64,000 bases of DNA from Jackrogersella multiformis (taxonomy: Eukaryota; Ascomycota; Sordariomycetes; Xylariales; Hypoxylaceae). Under the pieces are notes generated by a model. The model was not told the origin of the DNA and did not search any database. It worked only from the letters and a program-made list of their open reading frames with translations. This document shows, piece by piece, positions 30,458 through 41,600 of the stretch; position 1 is the first letter of the stretch, and each line of letters opens with the position of its first letter. Location: contig CADCXD010000008.1 in the NCBI GenBank assembly GCA_902806575.1, positions 2,046,001-2,110,000 of the forward strand, written 5' to 3'. Both the position numbers and the translations under genes were made by a program.

Positions 30458-33179
30458 ATGATGGAGCCTTCGATGCCTTCCACTGCTGAAGGCTCTATAC
30501 AAAAGTTCTTACATATTCCATATGACCAAAGATGGGAGCCCCTCAAACCCACGATCATTCGAATCTACATGGAAGAAAACAACAAGCTCGCACGTCTTTC
30601 AGAGCGAATGAAAGATGAATATAGCTTCGAAGCCCAGTTAGTATCCCCCACCCATCGCACTTTTCTTCTTTCTTTTCATTGTTAATCAATTGTCGCATCG
30701 ATCAGAGTTCATCAATATCGATACCATTTCAAGAAATGGGGAATCAAGAAGAGAATTATAGCGGAAGAGAAAGATGCAGTTATTAGTGTCCTTGGGAAGC
30801 GTCGTCTACAAGATGGAATGAACACATCCAACGTCATCATCAATCAAGGAGACTTTCAGAAGGCTGTGGACAAAAAGCAACTCAAGCGGCACATTAACCA
30901 GAGTATCCGAAAAAGTGAATCGATTACCTGGACTCCTGGGTTGTAAGTTGAGACAAACGACCAATGGTGTGACGAGGATCATTCGACTAATTACCATACT
31001 AGATTTCATCGATTTGATGTCCCATATGCAGCTCTAATTCATAGTCTCGGTGAGCATGACCACCCTTCTCCATCCAATGTCGGACCTGCCACTCCAAGCT
31101 ACTTGACTTTGAACAGTCCACAAGAGATTGCCTCCCCTTCAGCATCTCACAGTGCCATGTCGCCGACTATGCAGCTGGTTGAAAGAAAGGTTCTCTTGGA
31201 CAGAGCCAGACTCTTCCTAGAGGGCCGGGAGCAGGATTTGATTTTGCAAATGGGGAGGGATGAACGAAAGTATTGCACTTTTTGAATACTATGTGTTATT
31301 AAAGCTCTAACAACCATCTCCTACTAGGTCAGCCGTAACATGGCTCCACGACCTTTGGATGTACTCCTTTATGACGGCAAAGTACTGGGGCAGGGGACCA
31401 AGAACTTGGAGTCTATCCTTGATAAATTTCAAGTCACTTGCTGGATACTCTAATCCGTCTACACCAGATCGTCGTATCAACCAAGGACAATCAGAGTCAT
31501 CCTCGCCCATAGCTACCATCCCACCCCCCAACTGCCCGACACAACTCTGCAGATGGGCTATACATTATAGCGAACCTGATTATGAAGAGGTTCATAACCC
31601 TACTGGAACCCCACCTGACGCGTCTGAAGAACAATTCAACATCAATGACGAGTCCTCGTGGACGGAGTGGCCTATAAATCACCATCCTCACGATCTTGCA
31701 GGCACTATTGCCCAAGGGATTCAGCAGAACCTGTTCACCGCAGTTCAACCCGAGAATCTTCCTTTGGATTCTGATTTAATTTTCAAGACTATAGAGAAGT
31801 CTCACGACGAATTACAGGCAGAGGCTCTTGGTTTCGCCATTACGTCGCGCAATTTAACCGCAATTAATGATATCATCCGGAAAAATAGCTATAAATTGCC
31901 GGATTCCTTTTCGAGAATCTTCCCGTTCCATTTGGCAGCGAAATTCTTGGATGGTGCAAAGACCTGCTGCGGAGTTATGGATGAGCTAATATTCAAGCTA
32001 CAGGACTCGGTATCGATTGGTATCAACTACATCGACGGCTCTGGATACACTGTGCTGGACAATCTCTTTGTTACTATCCTACGATCGCATAGTATGGTCC
32101 TGCCCCAAGATTTAAGCGATGCATTCACTAGTAGAGTCCGATTTCCTGGAGAAGAGGTTGACCCTTGTGGGAGATGGGATGCGGATTCACCTTGTGTTCG
32201 GCAGCTGTATGCCTCGGGAAGATCAACAATCCCATCTGAGTGGAAACACATGTTCTGCCATACATCTGTCCAAGCAGTTTGTCATTGCATGTCTGCAATG
32301 TTCTCTGTTGACTGGCGTCCAAACATCAATACACCGAGTGGGTTGTTTTTAAGACGCTGTGGCCATTGTGGATCGGAGCTTAAAGTCGGACCTCTTCACG
32401 CCCTAATCTTGACAGCGTACTATCTGGCTAATGATGGTATGCCTGGCGAGAATCTATTCGGTATTGTAGCTTGTCTTGCCTGTCTTTTGACTTTTCGTGC
32501 CGATCCCTCTGCTACTGCCGAAGTCTCTATATCTGCATTGCTAGGGGATGATACGATAGAGGAGTGCCAACATGTCCAGATGAATTCAGCAGAGTTAGCA
32601 TCGGAACTTCTTCTACGGAAGGGAGACATATGGGCTGATGAAATCCAACTGGGTTGGAAGGTTTTGACCACTATACTCCAGCACGACATTACTAAGCGGC
32701 GAGACAAAAATGAAGACGAGGGTGTTAGGAATTGCAACCACGCCATTCACAGAATAGAGAAATCGAACGAGATCCAGATAGTTTATTGCGGGAATCAACA
32801 GCTAGGCATGATTTGGGCAGCAATACAGGCCGAGCTGTTGACATATCGTCGCATTAGCGAAGACGACAACTGGATATCTTCCCGTTTTGACATGGAACTT
32901 CTCCTTCAAGGACTCGAAGATGATGACAACGATTGTCTTATTCAACTAGCTGATGGCCATGAAAATACCGGAGAGGGTAGATTGAAGGTGTATTCCCATT
33001 GTGGGCTCTTTAAGGCGGATCACTTTAGATGTGCTAGAAGGGAAGAGGTATGCGCACATTATTATGCTAATCTTGACGACTGGAAGCGCACAACATTCGT
33101 GGGCACCGACCGGTATGAACGATATTGTTATCGACATCAACTAAGTAAATATACGAGTTACGAACCTTGGAATTTATAG
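30458..33179 (+). CDS. Clr5-domain protein, large, four exons
   Basis: Exons 30458-30636, 30706-30942, 31003-31269 and 31328-33179 (introns 69, 60 and 58 nt) give 844 residues in one frame. The N-terminus is a Clr5 domain (about residues 22-77): RWEPLKPTIIRIYMEE, then FEAQVHQYRYHFKKWGIKK, with its characteristic WxxxK and RxxxKKW core restored exactly across intron 1. The rest is long and poorly characterised: a Ser/Pro linker, a helical region, and a C-terminal part with Cys/His-rich segments (RRCGHCGSELKVGPLHAL; AHYY, then CYRH). Clr5 was named from fission yeast Clr5, linked to heterochromatic silencing; most filamentous-fungal members are of unknown function and numerous. Possible weak ankyrin-like helices occur near FHLAAKFLDG. 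No transposon-like features. Confidence 0.85.
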
Positions 33180-33284
33180 CGCATGAAGCAAACTTGACAC
33201 ACATTAAAACACTATTAGCATTGTAAACCTCTAAATATAAGCTCTCCATAAACCTCATTAGAGAGAACAACGCCCCCTCCAGCA

Positions 33285-34592
33285 TCACACCCGCAACCCG
33301 CTCGCGATCCCCAACTCCAGCACCCTCACAAGCCTCGTCACATCATCCACCGAGCTAAAGAACCCAAACGACACCCGAATCCCCAGCCGATTGGCCGTGA
33401 ACCACGCGCCCCCGAACCCCCTCAAATGCTCTCCCCACTCCTCCGTCTCCAGATCCAGCACGCAGATATGCGGCGCGCGGCTCCTCCTCTCCGCTGGTCC
33501 CACCACCGCGATCCCCAAGCGCCCGCACTCCCTCCGCAGCAACCCCGTCAGGTTGTAAAGATGCGTCTCCACGTCCGCGGGGCCCAGAACCTCCAGGTAG
33601 AACCTGGTGAACGCGGCGGCGGCCGCCACGCCCACCAGGCTCATGTTCGCGTGCTCGAAGCGGCGCGCGTCGGGGTAGTAATCCACCGGCAGCTCCGCGT
33701 CCACTACTAGATTCTCGCTCATGTTCCTGACGGCGGCCATGTTCACGATCGGCGGCTCCGGGTCGCCCAGCTCCGCGAACGCTGCGGGCGAGACGTACAA
33801 GGCGCCGATGCCGGTCGGGCAGCTCATCCCCTTGTGCAGGGTGAATGCCGCGGCCGACACGCCCAGCCCCTGCACGTCGAGGCGCGCGACGCCCACGTGC
33901 TGCGCCACGTCCGCCAGCACGTGGATGCCCCTCGGCCGGAACGCGCTGCAGATGGCCTGGACGTCGTGGAGCTGGCCGGCGTCGAACGACACGGAGCTGA
34001 TGCCGATGGCGCGGGTGCGCGCGTCCACGTACGGGGCCAGGGTGTGCGCGCCGGCGGCCTCGACGCGGCCCGTGCGCCGCGCCTCGGGGATGGTGCTGAC
34101 CTGCCGGACCTCGAGGCCGGCGCGGCGCAGCGCCAGCCAGCCGTAGGCCATGTTGGGGTGCTCGGAGTCGAGCACGACGACGTTGTCGCCGGGGGCGAAG
34201 CGCACGGCGCGCATGAACCCGCCGAGGCCCTCGGTGGTGTCGCGCGTGAAGGCCACGGTCTCCGGGGCCTCGGCGTTGATGCAGCGCGCGAGGAGTCGCC
34301 GCGCTTCCTCGCGCGTGTCCTGCCACTTGGAGTGCGGGTGGGGTTCGTACAGCGCCGCCGCCGAGTACCGCGTGATGGCCTCGTGGACGATGAGGTTCGA
34401 CGGCGGCGCCGACGCCGCGTTCAGGAAGAGCACGTCGTCGTTTTGTGAGACTAGCGGCACTAGACGTCTGAACACGGCGAATTTTTCAGATAGGCGTTTC
34501 TCTTCATCCTCGCTTTCATCTTTTGGGGACGGGTTGTTGGTGTAGCTGTCATGGTTGTGTGGTGTCGTGCTTGCGAGGGGGCGGGATACCAT
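33285..34592 (-). CDS. Class V aminotransferase-fold PLP enzyme
   Basis: Single exon, 435 residues from ATG 34592; the open frame further upstream has no ATG. It is a fold-type I pyridoxal-phosphate enzyme of the aminotransferase class V group (cysteine desulfurase / isopenicillin-N-epimerase-like). Visible signature: LFLNAASAPP (the substrate-loop start), TRDTTEGLGGFMRAV, VVLDSEHPNMAYGW, ISSVSFDAGQ, the cofactor aspartate in LADVAQHVGV (about Asp227) and the Schiff-base lysine in TLHKGMSCPTG (about Lys254). The active-site Cys loop of cysteine desulfurases is not evident, so lyase or epimerase-like chemistry is likelier than sulfur mobilisation. GC content of this gene is much higher than its neighbours, producing long shadow frames. 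Convergent with the Clr5 gene, 105 bp apart. Confidence 0.88.
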   Translation of the reverse strand: MVSRPLASTTPHNHDSYTNNPSPKDESEDEEKRLSEKFAVFRRLVPLVSQNDDVLFLNAASAPPSNLIVHEAITRYSAAALYEPHPHSKWQDTREEARRLLARCINAEAPETVAFTRDTTEGLGGFMRAVRFAPGDNVVVLDSEHPNMAYGWLALRRAGLEVRQVSTIPEARRTGRVEAAGAHTLAPYVDARTRAIGISSVSFDAGQLHDVQAICSAFRPRGIHVLADVAQHVGVARLDVQGLGVSAAAFTLHKGMSCPTGIGALYVSPAAFAELGDPEPPIVNMAAVRNMSENLVVDAELPVDYYPDARRFEHANMSLVGVAAAAAFTRFYLEVLGPADVETHLYNLTGLLRRECGRLGIAVVGPAERRSRAPHICVLDLETEEWGEHLRGFGGAWFTANRLGIRVSFGFFSSVDDVTRLVRVLELGIASGLRV

Positions 34593-35197
34593 GTTGGCTG
34601 CTTGATGGCGTGACGATATTCCTGAACTTGATGTCGAGGATTGGGAGGAGGAAGAAGAATAAAAAAAAGAATTCAAGTATCCTCGGGATAGATACTTCAA
34701 GCTTTATCAAGATACCTTCCTATAAGAGCAATTGCATTGATATCAAGTAGTATTGCACCACAGGCTCTCCTATACACGTCCGCCGACCCCGCTTCATCAC
34801 CTCACAGCCAAGCCAATCAGGACGGCCGTATAATAGGAATATAGTATATTATCGGGCATAGGAAATATTTCCTGCATGATGATGACTTACCTTTTACATC
34901 ATCCAAGTAAGTTAACGATATGAAAATATTAAACACGAACACCCCGAAAGAAGCAAAACTGACGCGGTACTCATTTAGACGCAGGTCGGAATCCAAATCT
35001 AGGTATAATTATATTAAAATATCATAAAATTAAAAGGTTTATTAATAAGAAGGGTATTGACTTTTCCTCCATCGCCAACCGACCATCTAGGAACAACACA
35101 ATTACCAACGTACCCAAAACTCCATTGCTAAATTTCTCGAAAAGGGACGTTACGTAGCGTAAAAAATCCGACCATCCATATTCTTTTCACATTGCGC
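34593..35197. other. Intergenic spacer (605 bp)
   Basis: AT-rich; no gene. Promoter side of the PLP gene and 3' side of the wall-protein gene. A poly-A/TA stretch lies at 34650-34680. Confidence 0.5.
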
Positions 35198-36970
35198 CTA
35201 GCCTCTCACGGTGGCGGTTATCGTAGCTAAATCAGTCTCAGTCGTCGTCGTCGTCACTATCTCTTTCTCCGTCACGGTAACCGTAGCTGGAGCTAGAGAA
35301 TCGGTAGTACTAAACCCAAAATGCTTCGTATTCGTTATGGTCGGCACAATCGGCACATCTCCCAGACCCGGGATGCCGAAGCCGTCAGTCTCGATTGGAA
35401 TGACGTGGAGGCCTGAGTCGGTGGGAGTAGATCGGACTAAAGTTGACGTGCTTGTGGATGGCAATACAGGTGCTTTAGTAGAAGATGAAACTTCTAAGGT
35501 AGATGGAGTCACAGTGACGGTTTCTGTGATTATCTGGGGAGTTGAACTGGAGCTCGAGGATTTGGTTACAGTACTGAAGGTACTGGGAATGTAATCGGTG
35601 ACGGTTACCGTTTTCTCAGGAACCGAAGTAGCTGCCTTCGAAGACTTTTCTGTAGATGGGCTGACTGTCAATGTAGTTTGGGCGGTTTCAGTGAATGTCG
35701 GCGTGATCGTCACTGTGATTAATGATCCACCAGACGTGGCCGAGCTCGATACAGGAGGTGCAGAATCACCCAGCGCTTGACGAACGGTAGCGTCATCCCA
35801 GCAGCCAATCTGAACTCCAGTAACCGTGGTCATTGGTAAGGCATAGCAGGTTAGATTACTGGCACAAGGGATTATCTCGAACGTGCCATCACTAGAGCAC
35901 CGGCCGATATTTCCGTTGACGCAGGCAACCTGACCTGCCGTGCATGCAGACTGCTCAGTCAACCCAGCAAAAACAGAATTGTAATGATTTGCATCTGCTA
36001 GATTGCTAGCGAGCACTTCGGGGGAAACCGTTGTGGTCGAGGCTGGGATGGAACTGATAATCGTAGGGATGTCATTATTTAATGAGCCCGTCGCCGACAC
36101 TGAGTGAGACACATAAGATGACTTGATAACAGATGTGAATGGAACCGAGGTTGATAGCTTAGACGGGTCAATAATCGAAGATGAAGAGCTAGCCGAACCA
36201 CCAATGCTCTTAGTACTGATTGATGTAGAAGAAACTGCACCTGCAGCGTTAGAACTCGCAATGGACGTGACAGATACCGAAGATGCAGTAGAGCTTGGTA
36301 CTATTGGTTGACTAGTCCCACTTTGCTCCGGTGTAGGTCGGGACAAGGAATTAGAAATGGTTGATGATGCCGGCGCGAGTGGAAGAGCCAAAGAAGTCGA
36401 CGTAGACAACCCGGTAGAGCAGATAGATGAACTTTCCTCCGAGCTGGATGATATAACACTAGTCGAGCTCGAGACGGGGGGATTTGTGGCGGATGGTCCA
36501 ACTAGTACTGTGGAAGAGGGAAATATGCTAATAGCAGGAATTGTATTACTCTCTATTAGAGTGAACGACCGAGATATCGAGGTAGAAGACGTGGATTCAG
36601 TCGGGATTGGTGCGGCGCTTGTACTTGCAGTAACCGGGATCGATGATGAACCTGGAAGGGTGTCTGATATTGAAAATGTACTCAAATGTTGAGATGAAGA
36701 TTGTTTCGAGACTTCGCTGGCTACTGACGACGAGGAGACTTCATTTATCAGGGACGACGTTGATGTGGCGGCTACACTGGAAGTGTTGGCGAACTTATAC
36801 ATGCTTGATGTCCCATCTACGTCTCTCCATTTGAGTCTAAAACGAATTAGTTGGTTATCATCAAGTCTCTCTATTTCGTCGAGAACGTACCTCTCTCCTC
36901 GCCTCAGCGGACCTGCCACTGAGGCCTCGGAGAATAAGAGGAGATGTGAGAATAATACTAGAATGAACAT
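35198..36970 (-). CDS. Secreted Ser/Thr-rich protein with CBM19-like chitin-binding domain
   Basis: Single-exon 590-residue protein. A signal peptide (MFILVLFSHLLLFSEASVAG) is followed by a short folded-looking segment, a very long Ser/Thr/Val-rich stalk (residues about 60-320) of the type heavily O-mannosylated in fungal walls, a cysteine-rich domain at about 335-400, and a second Ser/Thr/Pro stalk. The domain reads QSACTAGQVACVNGNIG, then FEIIPCASNLTCYALPM and IGCWD: six Cys in the pattern of family 19 carbohydrate-binding modules, which bind chitin. No catalytic domain and no clear GPI-attachment tail are seen, so it is likely a wall-associated or secreted lectin-like protein. Start ATG is the first in frame and directly begins the signal peptide. 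CBM19 assignment is from motif memory. Confidence 0.82.
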   Translation of the reverse strand: MFILVLFSHLLLFSEASVAGPLRRGERYVLDEIERLDDNQLIRFRLKWRDVDGTSSMYKFANTSSVAATSTSSLINEVSSSSVASEVSKQSSSQHLSTFSISDTLPGSSSIPVTASTSAAPIPTESTSSTSISRSFTLIESNTIPAISIFPSSTVLVGPSATNPPVSSSTSVISSSSEESSSICSTGLSTSTSLALPLAPASSTISNSLSRPTPEQSGTSQPIVPSSTASSVSVTSIASSNAAGAVSSTSISTKSIGGSASSSSSIIDPSKLSTSVPFTSVIKSSYVSHSVSATGSLNNDIPTIISSIPASTTTVSPEVLASNLADANHYNSVFAGLTEQSACTAGQVACVNGNIGRCSSDGTFEIIPCASNLTCYALPMTTVTGVQIGCWDDATVRQALGDSAPPVSSSATSGGSLITVTITPTFTETAQTTLTVSPSTEKSSKAATSVPEKTVTVTDYIPSTFSTVTKSSSSSSTPQIITETVTVTPSTLEVSSSTKAPVLPSTSTSTLVRSTPTDSGLHVIPIETDGFGIPGLGDVPIVPTITNTKHFGFSTTDSLAPATVTVTEKEIVTTTTTETDLATITATVRG

Positions 36971-37312
36971 TTGGAATATATGGTTTTTTTTCTTTTCCGG
37001 AAGGAAAAATAAAAGGAATGTCTATTGGGAAAAGGAAATAAAAAAACGAAACGGACGGAAGGCAGATCAAGATGTCTCAGACATGGAGAAGCAGCGATTC
37101 ATATTACTTAGTCAAGGTGATAAAGAGCGAGGAGGTTTCAAAGAAGTGCCAAGTGCTATTCAAGACTGGACAAGGGCTGAAGCACATGAACAAAGTAGTG
37201 AACAATAGTAGACAAGAGAATAGTTATAGTTATAATAGATAAACGACAAAGAAAATCAGCGGAGAAAAAAGAGCCGCACGTTCAAGACGACCCGATAGAT
37301 CTAGAAGAATAA

Positions 37313-37839
37313 TCACCTGCCTCGAAGATCTTCGCCTGTAGTAAGGACTTGGGGAAAATTCACATCTTGTAGAAAAATATCAGATGAGATGATTGTGGGC
37401 ACCTGGCCATTTTTTACCGCAAGGTCCAGGCCCGTGACGTTAAAGAGACCAGGTTCTGCTGTAGTTTCGGCCAAGATGGGCTCGTAACGTAAAATTGAGG
37501 CCTGTCGAGAGGACCAGACAGCTCGGGAGAAACTGTCCAATGAGACTGTATTGGTCCAGGCTGCTCCGGCCGTCTGGGCAGAGCATGATTTGGTAAGAGC
37601 TGGTAGCTTGACTACGCTGTCTACTGTATCATATGTAGATTGGGCTCGAAGAAAGGTTGGTTAAGCGCTTCAAGGGTACTTGAGATGTCTTCATCTTGTG
37701 TTTCGACAACTCGAGATGGAGACGCGCGCTTGTGTATTATTGGCCCACTGTAGTAGCGGTCCTTTTCCTGGTTGGCGGCTACGAGAGCTCTGAGCCAATC
37801 GCCAGCGCCCCTGGAGAACGACCTGCGGCCACCAAACAA
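37313..37839 (-). CDS. Hypothetical protein, 5' end unresolved
   Basis: Two open stretches join through a good intron: the upstream exon ends at 37680, the intron is 37679-37624 (56 nt, CTTAAC branch point, CAG acceptor), and the downstream exon runs 37623-37313. The joined protein has NQEKDRYYSGPIIHKRASPS upstream and then DSVVKLPALTKSCSAQ, RQASILRYEPILAE and LAVKNGQVPTIISSD. I do not recognise it. The upstream frame stays open to about 37903 but contains no ATG. One possibility is a start at the ATG of an overlapping frame (about 37858) with a further 44-nt intron of weak donor (GTCGTT); another is that the 5' part is degenerate. The splice and amino-acid composition support a real or recently lost gene. 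Confidence 0.4.
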
Positions 37840-38697
37840 TGAAGACTCGGTTGAGACATCGCTTGATTGGGCGTCGCTTAATTCCCATATAGAGTAGCAT
37901 CGGAAACATTAAATTGAAGGAAAATAATTTAAGCTCTTTCGCCTCATTTTCTGCATGCCATTTTCGTTTATTTTCGTCGAACAAGTCGATCCTCGCGCGC
38001 CGGATTGGCCAGAGAAAAGAATTAATCTTGGAAGAGAAATCGATGGATGCGACGGACCGCCCTAATAGAGCGGGGAGAAAACGGACGGAAGAATCCAGAT
38101 CAATCACGTGACTCGCCCCCCTTTTAATGAAATACCTTTCATTCATTATTAATAATCACAAAGAATTACCTTACAACAATAGCTATACAAATTAAATAGA
38201 GACAGACAATACCCATTAATCACCTAACATAGAGCGGTTGTTGATCAGGTATTCTTTCACTCCAATTGTCTATCTTAAGTCACGCCCATTATCCCATACC
38301 GGGTCACTAACAAACGCATTCAATAATCCTGAATATATACCTAGGTAGCTATATCTTTATCGAATAGGTACTTAAAGAAGGGTTGGACTAGCTGGCATAG
38401 CAAATGATATGTTTAACCTAACCAAAGGAGGGAAACGTAGCGAGTTGCAGCAAATTTGGGGAAGACCGCCATTAAGCAAGCCCGTACAACACCAAGTCAT
38501 ATCCCTGATATAACCCAGAGGCAATACCAAACTAATCACTACATTCGATATCCAAACGTTAAGGCAATTTCCTCATTTATCAAGGAGGCAATCATGGACA
38601 TCGTGACCTAGGTAGTTACCTAGGATGCAATCCCGCAAATATCGATTTATCTCCGATCCACTCGGCGGAGATAGAAAGCTGCAGGTAGCTTCATACC
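37840..38697. other. Intergenic spacer
   Basis: A minus-strand 151-codon open frame (37691-38146) overlaps the previous gene in another frame and has no family resemblance. A CACGTG palindrome at about 38105-38110 could be a bHLH-type promoter site for the upstream hypothetical gene. A TACCTAGGTA word occurs near 38338. Otherwise nothing. Confidence 0.4.
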
Positions 38698-41600
38698 TCA
38701 TCCCATATGCGCGGACTGTTCGAGGAGGACCTGCTGCAGCGCCTTGAACTTGACCGGCTTGATCAAGAACTGCGACATGCCGGCCTCCATGGCCTCGTTG
38801 CGCATGTCCTCGTTGCCGACGCCCGTGATGGCGATGATGGTCGACGGCGCCATCGCGGACGCCTTCTCGAACTCGCGGATCTGCCGCGTCGCCTCGAGGC
38901 CGTCCATGACGGGCATCTGTAGGTCCATCAGCACGAAGTCGAAGGGCTGGTCGGTCGCTTCTTTGAATTTCGTGACGGCCTCGAGCCCGTTCATGGCTTC
39001 GACGTATGATAGCTCGATCTTGGTCATAAATGTCACGAGGAGCCTGAGGTTGATCAAGTTATCGTCTACGAGGAGTACGCGGGGCGGCCATCCCGTCTGG
39101 TACATGTACTGCGCGCTACCGAGCTGCATGGTCGATAGGCCGGGCTGTTCGTGAGGGCCCACTATAGGAATTAGTTTCCTACTCCTTGATATATTCAATT
39201 GCGATTCAGATTTCCATTTGAAGGCGTCGATAGAGGGTCGGTGTTGAGTTTCCAGAGGGCCGTGATGGAAAGATAAAAAATTCTGACTGGCCTCTGAATC
39301 ATCCTTCTGAGCCTGGTTGCTCGCGGTTTTCGGCGACGGGGAGGGCATATGCTCATCGTCATTCTTCCCAATAACTTCGACACGCTCGAGGCACTGCAAG
39401 AGCACCTTTCCAAGCTTTCGCACCCCGACGGGCTGACTGATGACCTCAACTATTCTACCAAGAGAGATAAGATCCTGGATACCAGCTGTACGCAGCGCAG
39501 CCGCTTCGAAAGCATTCGTACAAATAATAAGCCATGCCGATTTATCAGACTTTCCCGCCCCCCTTTTGTTAATATGTTCTTGTACTAGATACTCTATTGG
39601 CGGTGGTTCGGCATATATGTAGATGGTTGCACCCAAGCTATCGTCTAAGGTATTAGTTTCGATAACGGTCATATTGAACCATTCCCGACAGAAGGTAACG
39701 ATGGAGGCTTCGAGTTGCGAAAAGTCTCTGTTGGCGCCGCCCTTGTTATCAAGCAAAGGGCCTAAAATGCAGATTTTCTTGCCTGAAGTAGATTTCATCA
39801 CCTCCCGTAATCCGTCTCCTTGGACACTGCCGTAGGGATCTTCGGCAGCAGTCTTCATTGAAATTGTGATATTGACTTGTGTCCCAACTCCTTTCTCACT
39901 ATCAACTCTGATATCACCCCCCATGCCTTTAATTATCTGGGATGTAATGGAAAGCCCAAGCCCCGTACCCGGCGTGAAAGAGTCTTCCTGCGAGAAAGCT
40001 TCGAATAGATGGTTAGCAAGAAAGCTCTGTGACATCCCAATCCCGGTATCTTTTACAGCAATCTCGATCTGAACATCAGATGATGTTATTTGTTTCGAAT
40101 TTAACGATACTTCGATGCATCCTGTTGTACAGTACTTGATTGCGTTGCCGACCACATTCATGATAGCGCGGCGAAGACCTCCAGTCTGTCCTTGTACGCA
40201 CCAAGACGCCAGTTTCTGGATATGAAGCACTATAAACACTTTGCCAGAGAATTTAGAACTCCCAGAGTGAATATTCTCCTCGGTTGTCGAAGAGTTGCTA
40301 GTGCCTAGTGACTTTATTTGGGCAGCTATCTCATCGACGGGGTCGTGATGTCGCAGATTAATTTTGCGAAAAGTCTGGCCAGCGAAGACCGCCTCGACAA
40401 CTTCTTCTACGAGAAGAGCAAGGTCGAATGTGGTCGATGAAGCTTCCGCCACGTCGCGTGTTCCTTTCCAAGGTACCTTTCCCTTTTTCGACGATTGGAG
40501 GGCCGAGCTCGTCCGGTTTAGGTTATTTATCTTCGCGTAGTCTAGAAGGTGATTGATAGTATCTAGTAAAGTCTTGCCGCATGTTTCTACCGCGCCTATC
40601 AAGCTTGTTTGGTAGGCAGAAGTCATGGTATCCTCCAAAAACTCTAGGCTGCCAAGCATGCCATGTAGGGGAGAACGTAGGTCATGAGAAATGGAAGCGA
40701 TGAAGGTGGATTTGGCAATATTCGTGTTGAGAACCTCCATACTCGCGATCTCACTCATTATGCAAGATCCGAAGGTCTTAAAGTAGGGTAACGCATCGTC
40801 GGGGTCGCCCATTTTGAAATCGTCGCCCCAAATAAACCCCGCTGCAAACCACCTTCCTTGTGCATAGTAAAAAAGCGGCAGAAATATCAGCCATTTTGCG
40901 TCTGGTATGCAGTTGAGAAGCTCCCGAGGCAGTAACCTGCGAGGCTGGTCCTCGACATTTTGCACTGCCGCGTTCAAGACGAAATGGCTCGCGCCGCCCC
41001 CAGCAATCACCTCGTCGAGGATAAAGCTTTGGTCCGACACAACACATCCCTTATTTAAGTAAAAACATTTGCCGAATGGATAGCTTAGAATTAGTTTCTT
41101 CAAATTCTTCCGCTTGATTTTAACACGTTGATAGCAATCATCGTCATCCTTGGCTGCTGCGGTTGAGCTCAAAATGTCAGCCATTTCGTCCGGTCGATTA
41201 CATAAAGCTTCCTGAGGGATACTAGATGTGTATCCTGGGGGAGCAGCATCACTACCGATCTTGCCAATGTCCGCTTCCTCATTTTCCATCGATTTGAAAT
41301 TGAGATCCAAAGCTCCAGTTGAATCGTCGTTGGCGTGAGGTGAGATTCCCCCTTCCGATTGGGTAGAAGACATACTTAACGCAGCATCGGTAAACATGCA
41401 CCCGGTAGCTTTAGTTTGTTGGCAAAGCAATTCGGAAGCTTCGGCGAAAATTTTGCGAATGTTATTTTCCGAATAATCTAGAGTTTCCTTGGTTTGGGAG
41501 ACTCTTTCTCTACAAAATTGAGGCGCTTGATTTCCATCCGCTTGATCGGGTGAATCACCAATCCTGGTATCAGAAATCGAAGGAGATTCGGGTACAGCTC

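Noticed and set aside
33355..34448. Long ORFs overlapping the PLP enzyme (323 codons minus, 204 and 141 codons plus)
   Set aside because: Arg/Gly/Ala-rich shadows caused by high GC. The PLP frame contains the cofactor Asp and Lys motifs.
37691..38146. 151-codon minus ORF starting MNERYFIK
   Set aside because: It overlaps the better-supported spliced reading in another frame, and its amino-acid sequence looks like untranslated DNA read through.
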